DNA of 64,000 bases from Tropicimonas aquimaris. Its GTDB lineage: Bacteria; Pseudomonadota; Alphaproteobacteria; Rhodobacterales; Rhodobacteraceae. Position 1 is the first letter of the stretch, and every line of letters starts with the position of its first letter. A program made the translations under genes and the position numbers. Positions 52,340-61,287 of this stretch are shown in pieces. Under the pieces are notes generated by a model. That model had not been told where the DNA came from, did no database searches, and saw only the letters and a list, made by a program, of their open reading frames with translations. The DNA lies in NCBI RefSeq assembly GCF_042676185.1, contig NZ_JBHTJT010000008.1, forward strand, positions 62,001-126,000, in the 5' to 3' direction.

Positions 52340-53299
52340 ATGAAATTCGCCAACCTTTTGGCGGCCGGAGTTCTACTGGCCGCTCCGCTGCCCGCGCTCG
52401 CTCAGGAGCAGCTGTCGATCGCGACCGGCGGCACCGGCGGCGTCTACTACCCGATGGGCGGCGGTCTCGCCGAGGTCATCAACAACCATGTGGAGGGATA
52501 TGCCGCGACCGCCGAGGTCACCGGCGCCTCGGTGGAGAACATGGGTCTCATCGCCACGGGCGACGCCGATCTGGCTCTTGCGCTCGGTGATACGGTTCAG
52601 CAGGCCTATACCGGCACGGGCCGTTTCGAAGGTCAGCAACTCGATATGATCCGCGGCCTGGCCTCGATGTATGCCAACATGGTACAGATCGTGACGCTCG
52701 AAGGCTCGGGCATCTCGACACTCGAGGATCTGGTCGGCAAGCGCGTTTCGGTCGGCGCCCCCGGCTCCGGGACTGAGGTGAACGCCCAGGAGATTCTGAA
52801 CGCCAACGGCATTACCTACGACGACATCGACGAACAGCGCCTGAACTTCAACGAGACAGCTGACGCACTCGCCAACGGCGACATCGACGCCGGCTTCTGG
52901 TCGGTTGGCGCGCCGACCTCGTCGATCCTCAACTTGGCGACCACGAACGATATCATCGTCATCGAACTGACCGACGCGCAGATCGAGGCCGCTCAGGAGA
53001 TGGTTCCGATCTTCGCACGCACCACCCTTGCCGAGGGCGTCTACAACGGCGTCCCCGCCACAACCGTTATCGGCGTCCCCAACGTGCTGGCCGTGTCCTC
53101 CGAGATGCCGGAGGAGCTCGCGTACGGAATCACGCGCGCGATGTTCGAGAACATCGCGGACCTGCAGGCCGTGCATCCGGCGGCGAACCAGACGACGGTC
53201 GAGTTCACGATGGTGGCGACGCCGGTTCCTCTGCACCCCGGTGCAATCCGCTACTATGAGGAGATCGGGGTTACGATTCCGGACAACCTGCGCCCGTGA
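52340..53299 (+). CDS. TAXI-family TRAP transporter substrate-binding protein
   Basis: This 319-residue periplasmic protein has a signal peptide (KFANLLAAGVLLAAPLPALA) and the TAXI-type fold, starting LSIATGGTGGVYYPMGGGLAEVI and with VSVGAPGSGTEVNAQ. TAXI proteins bind glutamate, related carboxylates or unknown solutes. AGGGAGGATCACC precedes the ATG. Its stop overlaps the start of the DUF1850 gene by four bases, so it is first in a three-gene coupled operon with DUF1850 and the fused permease. Confidence 0.94.
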   Translation: MKFANLLAAGVLLAAPLPALAQEQLSIATGGTGGVYYPMGGGLAEVINNHVEGYAATAEVTGASVENMGLIATGDADLALALGDTVQQAYTGTGRFEGQQLDMIRGLASMYANMVQIVTLEGSGISTLEDLVGKRVSVGAPGSGTEVNAQEILNANGITYDDIDEQRLNFNETADALANGDIDAGFWSVGAPTSSILNLATTNDIIVIELTDAQIEAAQEMVPIFARTTLAEGVYNGVPATTVIGVPNVLAVSSEMPEELAYGITRAMFENIADLQAVHPAANQTTVEFTMVATPVPLHPGAIRYYEEIGVTIPDNLRP

Positions 53300-53760
53300 G
53301 GGGCAGCATTGGAGGAGGGCTGATTGCCCTCCTTCTTTTCGCCACGACCGCCGCGTCCGGCGACCTCGTCGTGACGCGGGAGGATGGTGCAGAGATCGCG
53401 CGACTTGCCGTGCCCGAAGGCGATGGCTGGTGCGTGCTCTGGCACCACTCCGTGCAAGGGTTCGAAGTGTCTGACTGCTACGAGAACCGGGGCGGGCACA
53501 TGGTGCTCGTCCGCTCGCACCTGCCCGATTTCGCGGCGGGGCTCGACCATATTCCGGGCCGGGGCAGGCAGGTCTCGGATGGACAGGGCGGATACTGGAT
53601 CCTCGACATCGACGAGCGCGTACCTGGCGATGCCTACGTGCTGCGCCCGGGCAGAGGTGCAGTGGACCACAGGCTTCGCGTGCGAGAGACCACCGTTTCG
53701 CTATCGCAGGCAGCGCCCCGCGCGCGCCTGCGGATCGAACTGACCGGGAGCGAGGACTGA
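53296..53760 (+). CDS. DUF1850 protein of the TAXI-TRAP operon
   Basis: This 154-residue protein has a hydrophobic N-terminal helix (GGLIALLLFATTAASG) that is a signal peptide or anchor, and the DUF1850 core (WHHSVQGFEVSDCYENRGGHMVLVRSH). DUF1850 is found almost only between TAXI binding protein and fused permease genes, so it is taken as an accessory transport component with unknown mechanism. It overlaps the previous gene by four bases and shares one base with the next start (TGATG). Confidence 0.93.
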   Translation: MRGSIGGGLIALLLFATTAASGDLVVTREDGAEIARLAVPEGDGWCVLWHHSVQGFEVSDCYENRGGHMVLVRSHLPDFAAGLDHIPGRGRQVSDGQGGYWILDIDERVPGDAYVLRPGRGAVDHRLRVRETTVSLSQAAPRARLRIELTGSED

Positions 53761-55784
53761 TGGTCACTGATACCGATACCGGTACGGAAGCACGGCGAAT
53801 CCGGCCTGCGCATCCCCGACCGGTGCTGCGCGCCATCACCGTGATCGGCATCACGCTGTCGCTGTTTCATCTCTATGCCGCGGGCGTTCAGCCGCTCGGT
53901 CTGTTTTACCAGAGGCCCATCCATCTGGGCTTCATTCTCGTCCTTTGTTTTCTGATCTACCCGGTCTGGGGGCCGTCGCGGCCGCGCGGGGCGCTCGGTT
54001 GGATGATCGACGGCACGCTCGTCGCCTGCTCCGTCCTCGTCGGTGCCTGGCTGCCCGTCAATATCGACACGATCGCAAACCAGATCTTCCCGCGGGACAT
54101 GGACGTCGTTGTCGGGGTGATCACCGTCCTTGTCGTCCTCGAAGCCGCAAGGCGCGCCGTCGGCCTCGGCATGACGATCATCGGCGCGGTCTTCGTCGTC
54201 TACGCCTTTGCCGGATCCCGCGGCGAGTTGCCTTTCCTCGCCGACTGGATGCCCGGAATCCTAAACCACCGCGGCTACTCGCTCGACCGCGTGGCGAGCC
54301 AGATGGTCCTGGGTGCAGAGGGCATCTTCGGCATTCCGCTCGGTGTCGCCGCCACGTTCATCTTCGTCTTCGTCCTGTTCGGCGCGTTCCTCGAAGTGAC
54401 GGGGGCGGGCAAGTTCTTCATCGACCTCGCCTATGCCGCCACGGGCCGGCAGAGGGGCGGCCCAGCCAAGGCCGCGGTGATCGCGAGCGCGGGCATGGGG
54501 TCCATCTCCGGCTCGGCCATTGCCAACGTGGTGACGACGGGCGCCTTCACGATTCCCCTGATGAAGCGGCTGGGCTACCGGCCGGCGCAAGCGGGCGGGA
54601 TCGAGGCCGCGGCCTCCACCGGCGGGCAGATCATGCCGCCGCTCATGGGCGCGGGCGCGTTCTTGATGTCCGAGTTCACCCAGGTGCCCTACGTCGACAT
54701 CGTGCTTGTCTCGATCTTCCCCGCGGTTCTTTATTTCGGCGCTGTGTACCTGCTGGTGCACATCGCGGCGGCCAAGCAGGGGCTGACCGGCATGGCGCCG
54801 GAGGAGCTGCCGAGCGTACGCAACGTTCTCGCCGAGGGCTGGCATTTCCTGCTGCCGCTCGTCGCGTTGGTTGCGTTTCTCGTGGCGGGGTACTCGCCGA
54901 TGCGAGTGGGGTTTTACGCCATCGTCTCAATCATCGCGGCCGCTGTGGCGCGGGCGCTCTGGACCTTTGCCACCAGCGGACCGACGCTCGACGGATTCGC
55001 GGCGCTCTGCCGGCGCGGCGGTGAGCTGTTGATCAAGGCGCTGGAACTCGGCGCGCGCAACGCGGTCGCGGTTTCGATGGCATGCGCGGTGGCGGGGATC
55101 ATCGTGGGCGTTGTCGGGCTTACGGGGCTCGGGCTCAAGTTTTCCGCCATGATGATCGCCTTCTCTGGCGGCAACCTTGTGCTGGCACTCATCCTGGTCA
55201 TCCTGGCGAGCCTGATTCTTGGTATGGGCCTGCCGGTGACGGCCGCCTACATCGTCCTTATCATCCTTGTCGGCCCCGCGCTGACGCAGGAATTCGGCAT
55301 GCCGATCCTGATCGCCCACCTCGTCGTCTTCTGGTATTCGCAGGACAGCAATGTGACCCCACCCGTCGCGCTTGCAGGCTTCGCCGGTGCGGCCATCGCC
55401 GGGGCAAAACCGATGGAAACGAGCTTCCAGGCCTGGAAATATGCCAAGGGTCTCTACCTCGTCCCGCTCTTCATGGTCTTCAACGAGTCGATCATCCTCG
55501 GCGGCCCGCTGCCTCTGGTGCTCTGGAACGGTGCTATCGCGATCGTGGCGATGTCGGGGTTCGCCGTGGCGCTCGAGGGGTATCTCTGGCGCCCCATGCC
55601 GCTCTGGCAGCGAAGCCTTCTCGTTCCCGCCGTCGTGGCCGTCTTCTGGCCATCGATCGCCGTCGAAGCTGCGGGAACCGGGATCATCCTTCTGGTCCTG
55701 GGAATGAACTGGAGGCAGTCCAGAAAAGACGGCGGGACGACCGAGGTCCCGCGTCCAACGGGCGCTTCGGCGCCATCGGACTGA
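53760..55784 (+). CDS. TRAP transporter fused 4TM/12TM permease (TAXI system)
   Basis: This 674-residue inner-membrane protein combines the small DctQ-like and large DctM-like subunits. After an initial membrane segment at about residue 25-45 the central domain has the DctM motifs FVFVLFGAFLEVTGAGKFFIDLA, SAGMGSISGSAIANVVTTGAFTIPLMKR and STGGQIMPPLMGAGAF, with a DUF3394-type C-terminal region. It moves solute with sodium or proton flow, not ATP. Start by TGATG overlap with DUF1850. It closes the operon. Confidence 0.94.
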   Translation: MVTDTDTGTEARRIRPAHPRPVLRAITVIGITLSLFHLYAAGVQPLGLFYQRPIHLGFILVLCFLIYPVWGPSRPRGALGWMIDGTLVACSVLVGAWLPVNIDTIANQIFPRDMDVVVGVITVLVVLEAARRAVGLGMTIIGAVFVVYAFAGSRGELPFLADWMPGILNHRGYSLDRVASQMVLGAEGIFGIPLGVAATFIFVFVLFGAFLEVTGAGKFFIDLAYAATGRQRGGPAKAAVIASAGMGSISGSAIANVVTTGAFTIPLMKRLGYRPAQAGGIEAAASTGGQIMPPLMGAGAFLMSEFTQVPYVDIVLVSIFPAVLYFGAVYLLVHIAAAKQGLTGMAPEELPSVRNVLAEGWHFLLPLVALVAFLVAGYSPMRVGFYAIVSIIAAAVARALWTFATSGPTLDGFAALCRRGGELLIKALELGARNAVAVSMACAVAGIIVGVVGLTGLGLKFSAMMIAFSGGNLVLALILVILASLILGMGLPVTAAYIVLIILVGPALTQEFGMPILIAHLVVFWYSQDSNVTPPVALAGFAGAAIAGAKPMETSFQAWKYAKGLYLVPLFMVFNESIILGGPLPLVLWNGAIAIVAMSGFAVALEGYLWRPMPLWQRSLLVPAVVAVFWPSIAVEAAGTGIILLVLGMNWRQSRKDGGTTEVPRPTGASAPSD

Positions 55785-56140
55785 AGCCGGCTGACCTGGC
55801 CGCAGGGGACAAGACATTCTGCCATTTTACATCGGCCCTTGCGTCTCGGTCGGGACCAGTTGCGGTGCTGGATTCGACACACCGCTCGACCCGTTCGTGC
55901 GTCGCGTCGGGCAGCCTCCGGTTCCTGTGCTTTGCGGACAGTGTCAGGTCCGTGGGCTGTCGGCTTCCGCCACGACCGTGCCAGATGCGACTGGAGCGCA
56001 AATGTCAGCAAGCTCCCGTGCTTCGGAAAACGGGGCAGCTTCGGACTTGCCGCGCCGCCGCAAATATCGGAGCCTTGTTTCACGTATAGGCAAACCGCCC
56101 CATCTTGAGCGATAGCAGGTCGACTTGAGGAGACCGAACC
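55785..56140. other. Intergenic region without a recognisable gene
   Basis: About 356 bases between the TRAP operon and the sulfotransferase gene. Overlapping short frames are arginine-rich and unrecognised. No terminator with a T-run was found. Confidence 0.5.
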
Positions 56141-57052
56141 ATGGTCCCGGACTTCATCTTGATCGGCGCGGGGCGCAGCGGGACAACCTCGCTCTATCAT
56201 TATCTTGCCCAGCATCCCCAGATCGCCATGAGCCAGGTGAAGGAGACGAACTATTTCTGCTGGTGTGTCGAGGGCGAGGCCATCGACGACGTCGAAACCG
56301 CGGAGGTCACGTATCTTGTGCGCAGCGACGCGGATTACACAAATCAGTTTTCCCACGCGCTGCCCACGCAGTTGTGCGGCGAAGCTTCGCCACGTTACCT
56401 GTATGCGCCGGGCGTGGCAGAGCGGATCGCGTCGGATGCGCCGCATGCGCGTCTGATCGCGATCCTCCGCAATCCGATCGAACGCGCCTGGTCGAATTGG
56501 ATGGGGCTTCGTAACGCAGGGGCGGAAGACCGGAGCTTCGAGCAAATGATCGAAGCCGAGATCAGATCGCTTGAGCGGCCGCTTCAACCTGGCGAACGCT
56601 CGATCCTACGTGCAGGAATGTATCACGAGCACCTTTCGCGGTATCTCGAGGTTGTCCCGCGCAACCGGCTTCTCGTGCTCCTGTTCGATGACTTCAAGAG
56701 GGCGCCCGGCGACGTTCTGGCATCTGTGTTCAGATTTCTGGAAGTTGACCAAAGCGCTGTCATCAACGTGAGCGTCCGATTCAACCCGACCGGAGTGCCT
56801 CGAAATCAGTTCCTGGACAGGATAACCGCAAAGTCACCCCTCACGGCTGCCTTGAAGACATCACTGCCGACCCCGATTGCGCGTCCGTTGTATCGGACAG
56901 CGATGCGGCTTCGGGCATCGAACCGGGCGCGTCCCGACATGTCGGCGCAGGCACGAACGAAACTGCAAGAGCTCTACCGGGCAGACACCGAGGCGCTGGA
57001 ATATTTCCTGGGCCGTGATCTCTCAGCCTGGCTCGGACGATCCGAAGGGTAG
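56141..57052 (+). CDS. Sulfotransferase family protein
   Basis: This 303-residue cytosolic protein shows both PAPS-binding motifs: the P-loop FILIGAGRSGTTSLYHYLAQHP at the N-terminus and the 3'-phosphate-binding LRNPIERAWSNWMG (about residues 110-122). It would transfer sulfate from PAPS to a sugar, lipid or other acceptor. The start has GAGGAGACCGAACC upstream. The gene stands alone between two TRAP operons. The GRSGTTSL P-loop lacks the usual Lys, having Arg in its place, which is tolerated in the bacterial heparan-type branch. Acceptor unknown. Confidence 0.92.
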   Translation: MVPDFILIGAGRSGTTSLYHYLAQHPQIAMSQVKETNYFCWCVEGEAIDDVETAEVTYLVRSDADYTNQFSHALPTQLCGEASPRYLYAPGVAERIASDAPHARLIAILRNPIERAWSNWMGLRNAGAEDRSFEQMIEAEIRSLERPLQPGERSILRAGMYHEHLSRYLEVVPRNRLLVLLFDDFKRAPGDVLASVFRFLEVDQSAVINVSVRFNPTGVPRNQFLDRITAKSPLTAALKTSLPTPIARPLYRTAMRLRASNRARPDMSAQARTKLQELYRADTEALEYFLGRDLSAWLGRSEG

Positions 57053-57411
57053 GACGCCGCGGACAGGCGGTCCGAATTGGCCAGTGATGCAGCTTGAGAT
57101 CGCTGTATTGGCCGCGCTGACAGCGCATATCAATGTGCTACGGGCGCGTCGCAATCCTGCCCCGGAGAACCACCGTCGATGCCAAGGAAGACGCGGTTTC
57201 GTGACGGTGGTGTGTCCGGGCTGATGACGGCGGCGAGGGGGAAGTCTCTTTCCATATATCGAAACTAAAAGGGAGGAACGCTCAATTGACTTAACGCTTT
57301 GAGTGGTTGATCGTGGTTGGAAGGTTATATGTCATAATCAATTTGCGGAGGCGCCGCGGTTCGGCGAATTCGCCAGATTGACTGACAGGTTGATCGACCA
57401 GGGAGGACACG
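57053..57411. other. Promoter region of the second TRAP operon
   Basis: About 359 bases. The distal half is AT-rich and carries the near-palindromes listed separately. No gene was seen. Confidence 0.5.
57249..57264. promoter_or_regulatory. Candidate operator upstream of the second TRAP operon
   Basis: TTTCCATATATCGAAA is palindromic at 14 of 16 positions, in an AT-rich stretch 150 bases before the binding-protein gene. A weaker second element, TTATATGTCATAA, lies at 57325-57337. Both could be read by the MarR regulator at 62060. Confidence 0.4.
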
Positions 57412-58461
57412 ATGATCAACACGCGCAGGAGTATTCTGCAATTCATGGGGGCGAGCGCCCTGACGGCCGCGGGACTTGCCAGCATGGCGACCGATGCCTG
57501 GGCGGCGGATGTCACGTTGCGCCTGCACCAGTTCCTGCCGGCGCAGGCCGCCGTCCCGAAGAACGTTCTTCAGCCTTGGATGGACAAGATCACGGCGGAA
57601 TCCGACGGGCGGATCGAGTTCCAGCATTTCCCGGCGATGCAGCTCGGCGGCAAGCCCCCGGAGCTATATGACCAGGCGGTGGATGGTGTCGCCGACATCA
57701 TCTGGACGCTGCCCGGCTATACCCCGGGCCGTTTCCCGCGCACCGAGGTTTTCGAGCTGCCTTTCACCATGACATCGGCCGAAGCCGCGTCGCGCGCCTA
57801 TTGGCAGCTCGCCGAAGAAACCATGATGGATCAGGATTTCAAGGACGTGAAAGTCCTCGGCCTGTGGATGCATGGCCCCGGCGTGATCCATTCCAAGGAT
57901 CCTATCGAGACGGTTGCGGACCTCAACGGGGTCAAGCTGCGGGCACCCACGCGTGTCACCAACCAGATGTTCAGCGCGCTCGGCGCCACCGCGGTCGGGA
58001 TGCCGATCCCCGCCGTGCCGGAGGCCCTCTCCAAGGGGGTCATCGATGCGACCGTCATTCCCTGGGAAGTGACCGGTGCGCTCAAGACCAGCGAGCTGGT
58101 GAAGAACCACACGACCTTCAACGGCGAAGCGCTCTATACGGCGACCTTCGTGCTGGCGATGAACAAGGATCGCTGGGAATCGCTGCCCGACGACCTGAAG
58201 GCGGTGATCGACGCCAATTCCGGCCTTGAGTTCTCCGCGATGGCCGGCAAACAGACCCAGGCCGACGACGAGGCACCGCGTCAAATGGCGGCCGACCTTG
58301 GGAACAACATCATCGAGCTCACCGCGGAGCAGGTTTCCGAGTGGCGAGAAGCGTCGATGCCGACCATTGATGCCTGGATTGCGGAGATGGATGAGAAGGG
58401 TCTCGATGGCACCGGCCTGCGCAAACGTGCGCTGGAACTGATCGAAGCCAATTCCAACTGA
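57412..58461 (+). CDS. TRAP transporter binding protein (DctP family)
   Basis: This 349-residue periplasmic protein begins MINTRRSILQFMGASALTAAGLASMATDAWA, a twin-arginine-type signal, followed by the DctP fold (VTLRLHQFLPAQAAVPKNVLQPWMDKI). The conserved solute-binding Arg is likely in GVKLRAPTRVTNQMF. AGGGAGGACACG precedes the ATG. By neighbourhood (feruloyl-CoA-synthase-like ligase, crotonase, SDR, MarR) its ligand may be an aromatic or hydroxycinnamate-like acid, as in TarP-type systems. This is inference. Confidence 0.93.
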   Translation: MINTRRSILQFMGASALTAAGLASMATDAWAADVTLRLHQFLPAQAAVPKNVLQPWMDKITAESDGRIEFQHFPAMQLGGKPPELYDQAVDGVADIIWTLPGYTPGRFPRTEVFELPFTMTSAEAASRAYWQLAEETMMDQDFKDVKVLGLWMHGPGVIHSKDPIETVADLNGVKLRAPTRVTNQMFSALGATAVGMPIPAVPEALSKGVIDATVIPWEVTGALKTSELVKNHTTFNGEALYTATFVLAMNKDRWESLPDDLKAVIDANSGLEFSAMAGKQTQADDEAPRQMAADLGNNIIELTAEQVSEWREASMPTIDAWIAEMDEKGLDGTGLRKRALELIEANSN

Positions 58462-58470
58462 TCCCGTGGG

Positions 58471-58492
58471 TCTCCGGGCTCGCGCCCGGAGA
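58471..58492 (+). other. Stem-loop between TRAP binding protein and small permease
   Basis: TCTCCGGGC and GCCCGGAGA form a perfect 9-base stem around TCGC, with no T-run, 10 bases after the binding-protein stop. It probably stabilises the upstream mRNA, as at 37462-37488. Confidence 0.75.
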
Positions 58493-58521
58493 TCGCCTCC
58501 ACCAACCTGGAGCCCGGTCCC

Positions 58522-59109
58522 ATGATGTTGAAACACTTGGAACGTCTGGCCCGTTTCATGGCGGTCCTGGGCGGCGTTGTGCTGACAGCACTTGTCGTGT
58601 TGACCTGCGTGAGCGTACTGGGCCGCGGTCTGAACACGTTCGGACATTCCGCCTTCCTCGCCTCGATCTCGGAAGGGGCGGCGGGCGCGCTGATCGCCAC
58701 CGGGGTTGCCCCGGTTACCGGCGATTTCGAGCTCGTGGAGGCCGGTATCGCCTTCGCGATCTTCGCCTTCCTTCCCTATGCGCAACTGCACCACGCCCAT
58801 GCCACCGTCGATATCTTCGCCACGACGTTTCCACACTGGTTCAACCGCTTCCTTGTGATCTTCTGGGAATGGATTCTGACCGCCGTGATCCTGCTCATCA
58901 CCTGGCGACTCTACGCCGGGATGGAGGGCAAGATCTCGAACGGCGAGACGACCTTCCTGCTGCAATTTCCGGTCTGGTGGGCCTATGCGGCAAGCCTGGT
59001 TGCTGCCGTGGCGGCCTCGATCGTCGGGATCTACTGCGCCATCGCGCGGGTGCTGGATGTCGTCACCGGCCGGAGCCACCTGCCTCACTCCGAAGGAGCG
59101 CACCATTGA
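58522..59109 (+). CDS. TRAP transporter small permease (DctQ family)
   Basis: This 195-residue protein has four membrane helices (about residues 13-33, 75-92, 110-130 and 152-178) and the DctQ features FLPYAQLHHAHATVDIFA and VFWEWILTAV. About 35 residues between helices 1 and 2 are longer than in E. coli YiaM-like proteins. It forms a tight complex with the large permease, whose start overlaps its stop. It begins with tandem ATG codons. Confidence 0.92.
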   Translation: MMLKHLERLARFMAVLGGVVLTALVVLTCVSVLGRGLNTFGHSAFLASISEGAAGALIATGVAPVTGDFELVEAGIAFAIFAFLPYAQLHHAHATVDIFATTFPHWFNRFLVIFWEWILTAVILLITWRLYAGMEGKISNGETTFLLQFPVWWAYAASLVAAVAASIVGIYCAIARVLDVVTGRSHLPHSEGAHH

Positions 59110-60422
59110 GCATGCTCGAGCTGGGATACCTGTCCTTCCCGATCCTGCTGGCGATGATCTTTCTCCGGGCGCCGATCGGGCTGGCGATGCTGCTCTGCGG
59201 GATCGGCGGGCTCTACTTCGCCATGGGCGGCTCGAACATGTTCATGTCGAAGCTCAAGACCGAGACCTACTCGACCTTCTCAAGCTATTCGCTGTCGATC
59301 ATCCCGATGTTCCTTCTGATGGGGCAATTCGCAACCCTCTCGGGCATGTCCTCCGCGCTGTTCAAGGCGGCCGAGAGCTGGCTCGGCCACCGCAAGGGCG
59401 GGGTGGCGATGGCGGCCGTGGGCGCTTGCGCGGGCTTCGGCGCGATCTGCGGCTCCTCGCTGGCGACTGCCGCCACGATGAGCAAGGTCGCGCTGCCGGA
59501 ACTGCGCCGCTACGGTTACTCGGGGGGCTTCTCCACCGCGACGCTGGCCGCCGGCGGCACGCTCGGCATCCTGATCCCGCCCTCGGTGATCCTCGTGATC
59601 TATGCCATTCTGACCGAGCAGAACATCGCCAAGCTGTTCCTCGCCGCCTTCATCCCCGGCATTCTTGCCGCCATCGGCTATATCATCACCATCTCGATCT
59701 ATGTCCGCGTGAACCCCAAGGCCGCGGGCACACGAGAGCCGATCCCCTATGCCGAACGGTTCAAGGCGCTGATCGACGTCTGGCCGGTGCTGCTGGTCTT
59801 CGGCCTCGTCGTCGGCGGCATCTACCTGGGCTGGTTCACCCCGACCGAAGGCGCGGCTGTCGGCGCCGCCGGGACCGGTGTGATCGCGCTCCTCTCGGGC
59901 AGCCTGAGCTGGAGGATCTTTGTCGATGCGATCCTGCAGACGGCGCTCAGCACCGCGATGATCTTCTTCATCGTGCTTGGGGCCGGTCTCTACAATTCCT
60001 TCCTCGCGCTCAGCCAGGTGCCGCAGGAATTGTCCGGCTGGGTCGTCGGTCAGGGGTTCAGCCCCTGGACGGTGCTGACTCTGATCCTCGTGTTCTACCT
60101 GATCTTCGGCTGTCTGATGGACAGCCTGTCGATGATCCTGCTGACCATTCCGATCTTCTTCCCGGTCATCAGCACGCTTGATTTCGGCATGAGCCCGGAG
60201 CACGTGGCGATCTGGTTCGGCATCCTCGTGCTGATCGTCGTGGAAGTCGGGCTCATCACGCCACCGGTGGGGATGAACCTGTTCATTATCAACGCGATGG
60301 ATCGGCAGACCGCCATGAAGGACACCTACAAGGCCGTTTTGTGGTTCGTGACCTCGGACATCGTCCGGGTGATCCTCCTGGTACTCTTCCCCGCAATCAC
60401 CCTTTTCCTGCTGCCCGGCTAG
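59106..60422 (+). CDS. TRAP transporter large permease (DctM family)
   Basis: This 438-residue protein carries the twelve-helix DctM domain with signatures MGQFATLSGMSSALFKAAESWLG, GSSLATAATMSKVALPELRRYGYS and GTLGILIPPSVILVIYAI. Start: a TTG at 59106 overlaps the previous stop by four bases and has GAAGGAG at ideal distance; the ATG at 59112 is the alternative and would give 436 residues. It couples solute uptake to a sodium gradient. The stop lies about 90 bases before the SDR gene. Confidence 0.93.
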   Translation: MSMLELGYLSFPILLAMIFLRAPIGLAMLLCGIGGLYFAMGGSNMFMSKLKTETYSTFSSYSLSIIPMFLLMGQFATLSGMSSALFKAAESWLGHRKGGVAMAAVGACAGFGAICGSSLATAATMSKVALPELRRYGYSGGFSTATLAAGGTLGILIPPSVILVIYAILTEQNIAKLFLAAFIPGILAAIGYIITISIYVRVNPKAAGTREPIPYAERFKALIDVWPVLLVFGLVVGGIYLGWFTPTEGAAVGAAGTGVIALLSGSLSWRIFVDAILQTALSTAMIFFIVLGAGLYNSFLALSQVPQELSGWVVGQGFSPWTVLTLILVFYLIFGCLMDSLSMILLTIPIFFPVISTLDFGMSPEHVAIWFGILVLIVVEVGLITPPVGMNLFIINAMDRQTAMKDTYKAVLWFVTSDIVRVILLVLFPAITLFLLPG

Positions 60423-60465
60423 ACCACGGGCAGCTCCCACCGCGGCTTGATCCGCGCGCAGATAG

Positions 60466-60479
60466 GTATGACGCATAAC
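60466..60479. promoter_or_regulatory. Candidate operator upstream of the SDR gene
   Basis: GTATGACGCATAAC has TATG/CATA arms around ACG and resembles the element at 57325-57337 (TATGTCATAA). It lies 34 bases before the SDR start and could be a MarR-type site. Confidence 0.3.
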
Positions 60480-60512
60480 AATGATCCCGGATAACGACAT
60501 GGAGGTGAACCG

Positions 60513-61277
60513 ATGCTGATCGAGGGAAAGGTGGCAATCGTGACCGGTGCGGCAAGCGGCCTTGGGGCGGCGACCGCGCGGCATCTGGCCGAGAGGGGCG
60601 CGCGCGTGGGCGTTCTCGACTTCGACGGCGAGCGGGCCGAAGCCGTCGCCGCCGAGGTCGGCGGGGTTGCCGTGCAGGTCGATGTGGCCGACGAGACCGC
60701 AGTGGACACGGCCATTGGCGCCGTCGCCGGGCATTTCGGCACCGCTCCCCGCATTGCGGTCAACTGCGCCGGGATCGGCCCGGCGGCCCGGATCGTCGGT
60801 CGCGAGGGCAAGACCTCGAGCGATCTGTTCGAGCGGACCCTGCGGGTAAACCTCTTCGGCACCTATTTCGTCATGAGCCACGCGGCGAAGCGGATGATGG
60901 AGCTGGAGCCGCTCGAGGATGGCGAGCGCGGCGTGGTCGTGAACACCGCGTCGGTGGCCTGGGAAGACGGTCAGCTCGGACAATCCGCCTATGCGGCGTC
61001 CAAGGGCGCCATAGCGTCCATGTGCCTGCCGGCGGCGCGTGAGTTCGCCCGTTTCGGCATCCGCGTCGTGGCGATCGCCCCGGGGCTGTTCCACACCCCG
61101 ATGATGGAGGGGCTGCCGAAAGAGACCACGGACGAAATCGTCGCAAACATTCCCTTCCCGCATCGCCTTGGCTTGCCGAAGGAATACGCGCTGCTGGCCG
61201 AGCAGATCGTCACCAATCCGTTCCTCAACGGAACGACCATCCGGCTGGACGGCGCCGTGCGCCTGCCACCGCGCTGA
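60513..61277 (+). CDS. Short-chain dehydrogenase, 3-hydroxyacyl-CoA type
   Basis: This 254-residue SDR has the NAD-binding VTGAASGLGAATA (TGxxxGxG), the NAG-type motif VNCAGIG, the catalytic Ser in NTASVAWEDG and the YAASK tetrad near residue 160. Sequence around LDFDGERAEAVAAEVGG and the C-terminal LNGTTIRLDGAVRLPPR matches the HSD10-like 3-hydroxyacyl-CoA dehydrogenases. Directly followed by a crotonase gene, it would oxidise the hydroxyacyl-CoA formed in beta-oxidation of an aromatic side chain. GGAGGTGAACC precedes the ATG. Confidence 0.92.
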   Translation: MLIEGKVAIVTGAASGLGAATARHLAERGARVGVLDFDGERAEAVAAEVGGVAVQVDVADETAVDTAIGAVAGHFGTAPRIAVNCAGIGPAARIVGREGKTSSDLFERTLRVNLFGTYFVMSHAAKRMMELEPLEDGERGVVVNTASVAWEDGQLGQSAYAASKGAIASMCLPAAREFARFGIRVVAIAPGLFHTPMMEGLPKETTDEIVANIPFPHRLGLPKEYALLAEQIVTNPFLNGTTIRLDGAVRLPPR

Positions 61278-61287
61278 GGAGCCCGCC

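Noticed and set aside
55839..56108. 89-codon frame before the sulfotransferase
   Set aside because: Arg/Ser/Pro-rich shadow-like composition, overlapping frames in other phases, no motif.
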